34,579 nt of DNA, taken from positions 1 to 34,579 of the forward strand of contig DBHM01000015.1 in the NCBI GenBank assembly GCA_002296185.1, read 5' to 3'. Below the pieces are notes generated by a model. That model saw nothing but the letters and a program-made list of their open reading frames with translations. It did not search any database and was not told where the DNA came from. This DNA comes from Alphaproteobacteria bacterium UBA828. Lineage in GTDB: Bacteria > Pseudomonadota > Alphaproteobacteria > UBA828. Positions 25,567 to 33,063 of this stretch are shown here, one piece after another; the stretch's first letter is position 1; each line of letters opens with the position of its first letter. The translations under genes and the position numbers were made by a program.

Positions 25567-26307
25567 ATGTCAGAATCAAATATAAAACTTACAGAACTAC
25601 TTATTACGGTTGTTTCTCGTATGCTACGAGACTTAAACCATGTTGCTGTAGGGGCATCTTCTCCAATACCAGGAGCTGCAGCGCTCCTTGCCTCAGGATT
25701 AGGAAAAGGTAGTCCAAAAGTAACTATACTTGGTAGTAAATCGGTAAACAGTTTTACTGATGGCGGCAAAGAACTCTTTGATTGTGCCGGACAGGGGAGA
25801 ATTGATGCATTTTTTCTTGGGGGAGGCCAAATTGATGGTGACGCAAACGTCAACCTCGTCGGTATAGGAGATTATCCACATATGGATGTTCGATTTCCAG
25901 GAAGTTATGGTTCAGCATATCTTTATTATGTAGTTCCTAAAGTAATACTCTTTAGAGAAGAACATACATCAAGAACTTTAGTTCAAAAAGTTGATTTTAT
26001 TAGTGCTCCCGGTAAGACCGAAAAAAATATATATAGGCCAGGAGGTCCTCATTCTTTAGTAACTAGTCGCTGTGTTTTCATGTGGGAAAAAAAAGCACAG
26101 TGCTTTTCTCTTCACAGTTTACATCCTGGAGAAACATTACAAACAATTCGAAAAAATACTGGATTCGACTATATTGAACCTAAAAAAGTTATTAATACTC
26201 TAGAGCCTACCGAACAAGAAAAAAAATTAATTCATGGTGATATTGGAAAAATGATAGCAGAGGTTTATCCTAGTTTTGCCTCGAGTCGTTTAGCTGTAGA
26301 TTCATAA
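25567..26307 (+). CDS. Class I CoA-transferase-like protein, subunit B (GctB/IpdB type), catalytic Glu apparently absent
   Basis: This 246-aa protein aligns well with GctB: GASSPIPGAAALLASGLG (29-46), FLGGGQIDGDANVN (83-96), GIGDYPHMDVRFPGSYG (99-115) and QKVDFISAPG (140-149). In Acidaminococcus GctB the CoA-thioester-forming Glu54 sits in IIVESG. The matching segment here is VTILGSKS (52-59), placing Gly56 at the Glu position. IpdB of actinobacterial cholesterol breakdown, from memory, also lacks this Glu and works with IpdA as a hydrolase that opens a ring of a cyclic acyl-CoA. The pair at 24720-26307 may therefore be a hydrolase or lyase. It lies next to a divergent Mo-hydroxylase, which fits degradation of a cyclic compound. 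Confidence 0.87.
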   Translation: MSESNIKLTELLITVVSRMLRDLNHVAVGASSPIPGAAALLASGLGKGSPKVTILGSKSVNSFTDGGKELFDCAGQGRIDAFFLGGGQIDGDANVNLVGIGDYPHMDVRFPGSYGSAYLYYVVPKVILFREEHTSRTLVQKVDFISAPGKTEKNIYRPGGPHSLVTSRCVFMWEKKAQCFSLHSLHPGETLQTIRKNTGFDYIEPKKVINTLEPTEQEKKLIHGDIGKMIAEVYPSFASSRLAVDS

Positions 26308-26411
26308 TCAATAGTAGAAACTATTATTTTATACATAATATTCTTGCGGAGCTGAGACTCTGGATAATAAGCTTATAAAAATTGATGCTTTCTGTATTTC
26401 TAAGGATTAGG

Positions 26412-27155
26412 ATGTTAAGTGGAGAAAGAAAGAATATTTCTTTAAAATTGCCTACTCTAGGCAATCGAAATATCCCCTTACGGCGAAGCAAAAAAGCTCG
26501 ACGGGTTATACTTCAAGTAACTGAGGATGATCCTGGTGTTGAATTAGTGGTACCTTATCGCACAGCAGTCCGCGACGGACTGGATTTTGCCGCCAAAAAA
26601 ACAAGTTGGATAGAGAGCCAACTCAAACAAAGACTTCCTGGAGTTCCCCTAACATGCGGAACTCGTATCCCTTATATGGGCGGCTTTGCTACATTAATTG
26701 ACCAGTTCTCTGAGGAGAATAAAACAAATCAAACTGACACAATAATATTTGTTTCCGATATAAATTACGAATTTCAAGATGCCGCTCTTCAAGCGTTAAA
26801 AAACAGAGCCTATAATATTATCGAGCCTAAAGCCAAAGAACTTGCAAGAACAATAGAAAAAGAGATTTTCAGCTTGAGAATTAATGACCCAGCAACAGCT
26901 TGGGGAAGCTGTTCTGTGACCGGAGTTTTATCTTTCTCATGGAGACTTATAATGGCCCCTGAAAAGGTCTTGGATTATGTAATTGCCCACGAAGTAGCCC
27001 ATTTAGTTGAGCTAAATCACAGCAAACAATTCTGGAATACCGTAGAAGGTCTCATTTCTCATTCTGAAAAATCAAAGGCATGGTTACGCCGTAATGGTGA
27101 AAAACTAAAACGATACGGGCGAATGCCATTAAATCATCAATATCAACTACTTTAG
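26412..27155 (+). CDS. YgjP/SprT-like zinc metallopeptidase (DUF45)
   Basis: This 247-aa protein has the WLM/YgjP-type core: WGSCSVTGVLSFSWRL (164-179), then HEVAH (193-197) with the third ligand H203 in LNHSKQFW. The N-terminal half carries the family pattern of RRSKKARRVILQV and a VPYRTA strand. E. coli YgjP is described as a UTP pyrophosphatase-like or metal-dependent hydrolase; the physiological role is unclear. The frame extends to a TTG at 26382 and an ATG at 26385. I favour the ATG at 26412 because AAGGA lies 5 nt before it. It follows the CoA-transferase pair by about 100 nt with no evident functional link. Confidence 0.9.
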   Translation: MLSGERKNISLKLPTLGNRNIPLRRSKKARRVILQVTEDDPGVELVVPYRTAVRDGLDFAAKKTSWIESQLKQRLPGVPLTCGTRIPYMGGFATLIDQFSEENKTNQTDTIIFVSDINYEFQDAALQALKNRAYNIIEPKAKELARTIEKEIFSLRINDPATAWGSCSVTGVLSFSWRLIMAPEKVLDYVIAHEVAHLVELNHSKQFWNTVEGLISHSEKSKAWLRRNGEKLKRYGRMPLNHQYQLL

Positions 27156-27159
27156 ATTT

Positions 27160-27183
27160 ATATAATTAGCTAGCTAATTATAT
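27160..27183. repeat. Perfect 24-bp palindrome, copy 1 of a repeated element
   Basis: This perfect inverted repeat is centred on GCTAGC with the core TTAGCTAGCTAA and AT-only outer arms. It starts 4 nt after the stop of the metallopeptidase gene. A 19-nt part of it (27165-27183) recurs exactly at 27256-27274, with starts 91 bp apart. It has no loop and no adjoining T-run, so it looks more like a dimeric repressor's operator than a terminator. Confidence 0.8.
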
Positions 27184-27255
27184 TTATTAATAAATATTTT
27201 TTTCATAAAAGAATAAGCTCGATTTAATCAAATAAAATTTTTTGTTTTTTAAATT

Positions 27256-27274
27256 ATTAGCTAGCTAATTATAT
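27256..27274. repeat. Copy 2 of the TTAGCTAGCTAA palindromic element
   Basis: These 19 nt are identical to 27165-27183. Positions 27256-27269 form a perfect 14-bp palindrome around GCTAGC, and TATAT sequence follows. It lies about 100 bp upstream of the RND/MMPL gene, where an operator for the envelope operon would be expected. The binding protein is unknown. Confidence 0.75.
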
Positions 27275-27375
27275 ATTTGGAATGCCTAAAATATGACAAA
27301 TCAATGCAATAATTGTTTTTTCGTTAGCCACTTGAACACTGATATTAGGCCACTAGATATAGTCACGAGATTATA

Positions 27376-29697
27376 ATGAAGATTAGATTTAATAAACCTA
27401 CTGCTCTCACAGCAGCAAACTATGGAAAGTTTGTAATAAAATATCGCTGGATAACGATTGTCGCAATACTTCTGATGGTTGTGGCACTCAGCGCTGGCGG
27501 AAGATTGCTTACAATCAGCAACGACAGCCGCATATATTTCTCTGAGGATAACCCACAGTTAATAGCGTTTGAAGCCATAGAGAAAACTTACAGCGAGGCA
27601 AATACCGTTCTAATAGGACTCGCCGCCACTGAAGGTAGCGTATTTCAAATAGATACCCTTACAGCCATCCAAACACTAACAGAGCAAGGGTGGCAAATAC
27701 CTTATGCTAGTAGAGTTGATTCTCTGACAAACTTTTCTCATAGTTGGGCAGAAGGCGATGAATTAATCGTAAATGACCTTGTACCAGAAACTAAATCTCT
27801 TTCATCTTCTGACCTAAATTACATCAAAGACGTAGCACTTAGCTCTCCTGGACTAGTCAACCGCTTAGTCGCCGAAGACGGTAATGCAGCTGGAGTTCTC
27901 ATAAACTTTGTTTTACCGGAAGACCAAGATAAAGCAGTACCCGAAATTATGGGGGCTGTTTGGAACATGCTAGATAAAGCTAGAGCAAACCATCCGAACA
28001 TCGAATTTCACCCTACAGGTAGCGTCGTAATGAGCCAGGCTTTTGGAGACGCAGCCATCAATGATCTGACAGAATTAGGCCCCATAATCATCGCAGCTAT
28101 TGTTATAGTAATGATGATTCTTCTAAGGTCAGTTTGGGGTACAATAGGAACTCTTTTAGTAGTTCTATTTGCGGGGCTAAGTGGGATGGGAGCAGCAGGT
28201 TGGGCGGGTTTTGTACTCAGTCCTGGATCTGCCGGAGCACCAACAATTATTATGACCGTTGCGATTGCTCATAGTGTACACATTATTTGGTCCACCATAC
28301 AATCTATGCGAAGAGGTAAACAGAAAAATGAAGCAATTGTAGAATCTTTACGCATAAACCTTAATCCAATTTTTCTCACATCTATAACTACTGCTATTGG
28401 ATTCTTATCAATGAATGCGTCTGATTCACCGCCATTCAACGCTCTGGGTAATATAGTAGCAATAGGAGTATTTGGCGCTTTTATCTTTTCTGTAACTTTT
28501 TTACCTGCACTACTTTCTCTACTTCCCCTTAAAGTACGTTTATTAGAAAAAAATGAGAATGAATTCTTTTCTCACTTTGGCGCATTTGTTGTTAAGCGGA
28601 AGAAGCCCCTATTTTTCTTCGTCGGCGCAATAATTATTGGTCTTGCTACAGGAATACCTCAAGTAGAGTTGAATGATAATTGGACAGAATATTTTTCGAA
28701 AAACTATGAGTTTAGAAAAGATACAGACTTTGTGATTGAAAACCTTAGTGGCGTTGAATATTTTGATTATTCATTAGAATCAGGGGAAGAAGGTGGAATT
28801 ACTAATCCAGCATACCTATCAAAAGTAGATGAGTTTGCAGAATGGTACAGGAGTCAACCAAAAATAGTTAATGTAGCTGCGCTTCCAGACATTATGAAGA
28901 GACTCAATAAGAATATGCATCAAGATGACCCCGAGTGGCATCGAATTCCCGAAAGCTCTGAGTTAGCCGCTCAATATCTTTTACTATATGAACTTTCCCT
29001 CCCATTAGGTCGAGACTTGAATGATCAAATTAATGTTTCCAAATCAGCCACTCGAATGACAGTCGTTGCAAAAGATCTTTCAGCTAAAGAACAAAGACAA
29101 ATGGACGAAAAAGCTGTTGCTTGGCTTAAAGAAAACGCCCCCCCTTCTATGCACACTAAGGGCTCAGGACTAAGCGTGATGTTCGCACACATATCACAAC
29201 GTAATATAGAGGGAATGCTAACTGGAACAATAATAGCAATGGGTTTAATTTCTCTAATACTTGTGTTTGCTTTACGAAGCTTACGTTTAGGTGTTATCAG
29301 TCTTATTCCTAACTTTGTTCCTGCAGCAATGGCCTTTGGGCTTTGGGGATATACTCTTGGAAATATTGGTGTAGCAGCAACTGTTGTTACAGCCGTTACT
29401 TTTGGAATAGTGGTAGATGATACTATTCACTTCCTGAGTAAATATCTAAGAGGACGCCGTGAAGAAAAACTAGGGCCAGAAATGGCTGTCAGGTATGCCT
29501 TCAACTCTGTTGGTCATGCGCTATGGACTACAACTGCTGTTTTAGGGGCTGGGTTTGCTGTACTAGCAACCTCTGGTTTTGAAATTAACTGGAATATGGG
29601 ACTGCTCACCTGCATTACAATTGTATTAGCATTGGTAGCAGACTTTTTCTTTCTACCTCCACTGATGATATATTTGGACAGGAGAAAACAAAAATGA
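27376..29697 (+). CDS. RND superfamily (MMPL) transporter
   Basis: This inner-membrane protein of 773 aa has two-fold RND architecture. There is one membrane segment at about 24-45, a periplasmic loop to about 234, five segments at about 235-385, one at about 408-428, a second periplasmic loop to about 615, and five final segments. The conserved RND helix motifs read TVAIAHSVHIIWS (294-306) and, in the second half, GIVVDDTIHFLSKY. The second half keeps the Asp pair typical of proton-coupled RND proteins; the first half has Ala-His instead. Relatives such as HpnN and MmpL move lipids or hydrophobic compounds outward. The stop overlaps the LolA-like gene (ATGA), tying it to the periplasmic and outer-membrane partners downstream. 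Confidence 0.92.
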   Translation: MKIRFNKPTALTAANYGKFVIKYRWITIVAILLMVVALSAGGRLLTISNDSRIYFSEDNPQLIAFEAIEKTYSEANTVLIGLAATEGSVFQIDTLTAIQTLTEQGWQIPYASRVDSLTNFSHSWAEGDELIVNDLVPETKSLSSSDLNYIKDVALSSPGLVNRLVAEDGNAAGVLINFVLPEDQDKAVPEIMGAVWNMLDKARANHPNIEFHPTGSVVMSQAFGDAAINDLTELGPIIIAAIVIVMMILLRSVWGTIGTLLVVLFAGLSGMGAAGWAGFVLSPGSAGAPTIIMTVAIAHSVHIIWSTIQSMRRGKQKNEAIVESLRINLNPIFLTSITTAIGFLSMNASDSPPFNALGNIVAIGVFGAFIFSVTFLPALLSLLPLKVRLLEKNENEFFSHFGAFVVKRKKPLFFFVGAIIIGLATGIPQVELNDNWTEYFSKNYEFRKDTDFVIENLSGVEYFDYSLESGEEGGITNPAYLSKVDEFAEWYRSQPKIVNVAALPDIMKRLNKNMHQDDPEWHRIPESSELAAQYLLLYELSLPLGRDLNDQINVSKSATRMTVVAKDLSAKEQRQMDEKAVAWLKENAPPSMHTKGSGLSVMFAHISQRNIEGMLTGTIIAMGLISLILVFALRSLRLGVISLIPNFVPAAMAFGLWGYTLGNIGVAATVVTAVTFGIVVDDTIHFLSKYLRGRREEKLGPEMAVRYAFNSVGHALWTTTAVLGAGFAVLATSGFEINWNMGLLTCITIVLALVADFFFLPPLMIYLDRRKQK

Positions 29698-30506
29698 ACT
29701 TATTCATATATCCTAGTCTACAAATTTTTTATTCATTTCTAACTTTGATTTTTATCGTATCTGGCACCAGCCTTGCCCTTAGCAATTCTGAAGAAAACGA
29801 GGGTTATGAGATAGCAAAAGAAGCAAATCTTAGAGATGAAGGATTTCAGCATTATACTGCTCAACAAATAATGACTTTACGTAATCGGCATGGAGAAGAA
29901 AGCTCGAGATCTATGTCTGTAAAAGTACTAGAGATGGAAGAAGATGGTGACCGTAGTTTGGTGGTTTTTAATAACCCTAGGGATGTTAAAGGGACCGCAT
30001 TACTTACTCATAGTCATAAAATTAAGAACGATGAACAATGGTTATATCTTCCGGCATTAAAGAGAGTTAAGAGAATAAGCTCTTCAAATCAGTCTGGTTC
30101 ATTCATGGGAAGTGAATTTGCATATGAAGATATGATTAGCAGAGAGATCGATAAATATGATTACCTTTTAATCAGACAAGAACCATGTGGAAATTTATCT
30201 TGCTTTGTTTTGCAAAGTATTCCTATTTCAAAAAACTCAGGTTACAAGCGTCTAATTGCATGGATTGATTCAGAACACTATAGAACATGGAAAGTGGAAT
30301 ATTTTGATAGAAAAAATGAACACTTTAAAACTCTAAAAGCAGAGAATTTTACCTTGTATAAGGATAAATTTTGGCGTCCTCATAAAATGTTTATGGAAAA
30401 TCACCTGACTGGTAAGTCCACTTTGCTTGTTTGGAAAAACTATGATTTTGATGAAAAAGTTAATAAAAATCATTTAACTAAAGTAGGCCTAAAGAGAGCT
30501 CGCTAA
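29694..30506 (+). CDS. LolA-like outer membrane lipoprotein-sorting protein (TP0789-type)
   Basis: This 270-aa protein has an N-terminal hydrophobic signal (about residues 9-30, ending near SLALS), so it should be periplasmic. The core matches the LolA-like family commonly found beside MMPL genes: RDVKGTALLTHSH, QWLYLPALKRVKRISSS and GSFMGSEFAYEDM, followed by a KRLIAWIDSEHYRTWKVEYFD strand region. The fold is an open beta-barrel with a hydrophobic cavity suited to carrying a lipid or lipoprotein anchor. Two cysteines (EPCGNLSC) may form a disulfide. It overlaps the RND gene upstream by 4 nt and is 2 nt from the beta-barrel gene, so the three are almost certainly one operon. Confidence 0.88.
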   Translation: MNLFIYPSLQIFYSFLTLIFIVSGTSLALSNSEENEGYEIAKEANLRDEGFQHYTAQQIMTLRNRHGEESSRSMSVKVLEMEEDGDRSLVVFNNPRDVKGTALLTHSHKIKNDEQWLYLPALKRVKRISSSNQSGSFMGSEFAYEDMISREIDKYDYLLIRQEPCGNLSCFVLQSIPISKNSGYKRLIAWIDSEHYRTWKVEYFDRKNEHFKTLKAENFTLYKDKFWRPHKMFMENHLTGKSTLLVWKNYDFDEKVNKNHLTKVGLKRAR

Positions 30507-30508
30507 TA

Positions 30509-31786
30509 ATGGCTTTTGCATTGGTTGAACGTATTATTAAAACTTTACCGCTTGGAGCACTTACAACTATTACACTAGTTGGCTTGTTAAGTTTTACCAT
30601 TAGCAATAATATTTCTACTTCCACCTCAGCCAGCGAAATTTTTGGAAAAATTGGTGCGGAAACTCGAATATTCCCTAATAGTGCCATCCATTTAGGGCAG
30701 AATTCTCATACCACCTCGTTCTTTGTAAATCCAACTATTTACTCAGAAAATTCTAATGGACATTCCATAGTAGTTTCTCCCTTTTTTCGATATGACAGCG
30801 TTGATCCAAGAAGGACTCATTGGGACATAAGAGAAGCATATGGCCTTTTTTTTGGGGAGCTAGATAATGTTGCCTGGGAATTTAGAATAGGTTTAGATAG
30901 AGTTTTTTGGGGTGTTGCAGAGTCCTTTCATTTAATCGATATAATTAACCAAACAGATCTAGTAGAGGACCCAGGTCTTAAAGAAAAATTAGGCCAACCG
31001 ATGATACATGGAACCCTTTCAACATCTATGGGTAACATAGAGACATTTTTTATGCCCTATTTTCGAAATCGTACATTTCATGGTCAAGGCTCAAGACTAC
31101 GTAATTCCTTAATTGTAGACCAAAATCAAACTAATTACGAAAGTTCTTCTGGAAGACATCATTTAGATATAGCGCTACGACACTCACATACTATCGGAGT
31201 ATTTGATACAGGATTATCATTCTTTCATGGAACAAATAGATCGCCGACATTAGAGTTAGCTTTAGATCGTTATGGATCGATAGTTTTAGTTCCTACTTAC
31301 GAACAGATAAGTCAATATAGTCTGGATCTGCAAGCAACTCTAGAATCCTGGTTATTAAAGTTCGAGGGATATTGGCGAGATGGAGAGAAAGACCGTGCAT
31401 TAACAGAACAAGACTACGGAGCTTTTATAGCTGGTTTTGAATATACATTTTATGGGATATTTAACTCTGAAACAGAGCTATCCTTACTTACTGAGCTGCT
31501 TTTTGATGGAAGAGACAATCGATCACTTACAGCATATGAAAATGATATTTTCTTTGCTTTAAGACTTGGACTAAATGATGCTAAAAGTACAGAATTTTTT
31601 ATTGGAGTAATGCATGATCTTGACGAAAGTGCCCACTCTGTGTCCCTTGAGGCTGAAAGGCGTATTGATAATAATTGGTCATTAAGCTTAAATGGCACAG
31701 CTTTTCGAAGTATAAATAGTCAGGATATTCAATTTTCTGTTCGTAAGGATACTTTTTTGGAATTTGAAATTAACTATAATTTTTAA
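30509..31786 (+). CDS. Predicted outer-membrane beta-barrel protein of the RND/LolA-like operon
   Basis: This 425-aa protein has a long N-terminal hydrophobic signal (about residues 12-42, ending TSASE). Alternating hydrophobic/polar strands follow, and the C-terminus ends in aromatic FEINYNF, a typical outer-membrane barrel closing strand. Segments such as WDIREAYGLFFGELDNVAWEFRIG-type sequence and VFWGVAESFHLIDIINQTD (131-149) recall the DUF1302/alginate-export style barrels found next to MMPL and LolA-like genes. I cannot name the exact family. By position it should be the outer-membrane end of a transport route starting at the RND protein. Confidence 0.8.
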   Translation: MAFALVERIIKTLPLGALTTITLVGLLSFTISNNISTSTSASEIFGKIGAETRIFPNSAIHLGQNSHTTSFFVNPTIYSENSNGHSIVVSPFFRYDSVDPRRTHWDIREAYGLFFGELDNVAWEFRIGLDRVFWGVAESFHLIDIINQTDLVEDPGLKEKLGQPMIHGTLSTSMGNIETFFMPYFRNRTFHGQGSRLRNSLIVDQNQTNYESSSGRHHLDIALRHSHTIGVFDTGLSFFHGTNRSPTLELALDRYGSIVLVPTYEQISQYSLDLQATLESWLLKFEGYWRDGEKDRALTEQDYGAFIAGFEYTFYGIFNSETELSLLTELLFDGRDNRSLTAYENDIFFALRLGLNDAKSTEFFIGVMHDLDESAHSVSLEAERRIDNNWSLSLNGTAFRSINSQDIQFSVRKDTFLEFEINYNF

Positions 31787-31908
31787 TGGGTTAATTCAAA
31801 TACAATCCACAAAATTTAAGTTATATTCACTATAGTAAAGTTGTTTCTTATCATCAGGGCTGCTACCGTTTTAATGATTATTTGAGACACTAAGAGGGAT
31901 ACACTAAA

Positions 31909-33027
31909 ATGATTATCGGAGTTCCAAAAGAAATAAAAGTTCATGAGTACCGAGTAGGGATTCCGCCGGCTGGAGTCCAGGAATTGGTATTAAATGGACA
32001 TCGAGTTTTAGTGCAAAAAAATTGTGCTACTGAAATTGGCATGGATGATGAAGACTACCAAAAATCTGGCGCTGAAATTATAGAAACTGCAGAAGAAATT
32101 TATGCACTTGCGGATATGATTGTTAAAGTTAAAGAACCTCAGCCAGAAGAATATTCATTGCTAAGAGAGGACCAAATTCTATTCACATATTTGCATCTAG
32201 CTCCAGATCCAGAACAAACTAAAGCTTTAGTAGATTCCGGCTGCGTTGCAATAGCATATGAAACAGTGACAGATAATAACGGTGGATTGCCTCTTCTTGC
32301 TCCAATGAGTGAAGTGGCCGGAAGATTATCAATTCAAGCAGGGGCTCATTGTCTTGAAAAGACTAAAGGTGGAAGAGGATTGCTACTTGGTGGAGTGCCG
32401 GGAGTGCCCCCCTCTGATGTCTTAATTATTGGTGGAGGAGTTGTTGGAACTCATGCAGCAAGAATGGCTGTAGGTATGGGTGCAAATGTAACAATTCTTG
32501 ACCGCTCTATCAGTAGATTGCGAGAATTAGAATCATTTTTTGGTCCTTCAGCTAAAACCTTGTTTTCCACAAGGCAGTTACTTGAGGAATTGGTATGTAG
32601 TACCGACCTTGTAATAGGCGCAGTTCTAGTAGTCGGCGCATCTGCACCTAGGCTTGTGACCAAAGATATGCTTAAGAATATGAGGAAAAATGCTACAGTT
32701 GTTGATGTGGCCATTGATCAAGGAGGCTGCTTTGAAACTAGCAAGCCAACAACACATGCTGAGCCCACTTATAAAATCGATACTATTACCCATTACTGTG
32801 TTGCAAATATGCCCGGGGCAGTAGCTAGAACTTCTACCCTAGCCCTATCAAATGCCACTTTACCTTTTGTTATTTCTCTAGCTAATAAAGGGTATAGAAA
32901 AGCGTTAATTGATGACGAAAATCTTAAGAATGGCCTGAATATATACCATGGTAAAATTGTTTTTGAGGCTATCGCTTCTGAACTAGGATATAGTCACTTA
33001 CCTGTTAACAAGGCATTAAATGTTTAA
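31909..33027 (+). CDS. ald: Alanine dehydrogenase
   Basis: Ald catalyses NAD-dependent oxidative deamination of L-alanine to pyruvate and ammonia (EC 1.4.1.1). Catalytic residues stand at the standard numbers: R15 in YRVGIPPAG, K75 in VKVKEPQ, H96 in YLHLAPD and D270 in VDVAIDQGG. The Rossmann motif GGGVVG is at 175-180, with acidic D198 selecting NAD. Length (372 aa) is exactly typical. GAGGGATACACT precedes the ATG. It is followed after 36 nt by mmsA, suggesting joint use in amino acid catabolism. Such genes are often Lrp-controlled, but no operator was identified. Confidence 0.97.
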   Translation: MIIGVPKEIKVHEYRVGIPPAGVQELVLNGHRVLVQKNCATEIGMDDEDYQKSGAEIIETAEEIYALADMIVKVKEPQPEEYSLLREDQILFTYLHLAPDPEQTKALVDSGCVAIAYETVTDNNGGLPLLAPMSEVAGRLSIQAGAHCLEKTKGGRGLLLGGVPGVPPSDVLIIGGGVVGTHAARMAVGMGANVTILDRSISRLRELESFFGPSAKTLFSTRQLLEELVCSTDLVIGAVLVVGASAPRLVTKDMLKNMRKNATVVDVAIDQGGCFETSKPTTHAEPTYKIDTITHYCVANMPGAVARTSTLALSNATLPFVISLANKGYRKALIDDENLKNGLNIYHGKIVFEAIASELGYSHLPVNKALNV

Positions 33028-33063
33028 CTTATTTTTTATTCAATATAACAAACGAGAAAGTTG

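Noticed and set aside
26310..26332. Hairpin AATAGT/ACTATT with a short T-rich tail after the CoA-transferase B gene.
   Set aside because: A six-pair AT-rich stem with an interrupted T-run is not convincing as an intrinsic terminator.
27332..27359. TTGAAC and TAGATA, 16 nt apart, just before the RND gene.
   Set aside because: It would leave a leader of only about 10 nt with no ribosome-binding site, and the -10 match is weak.
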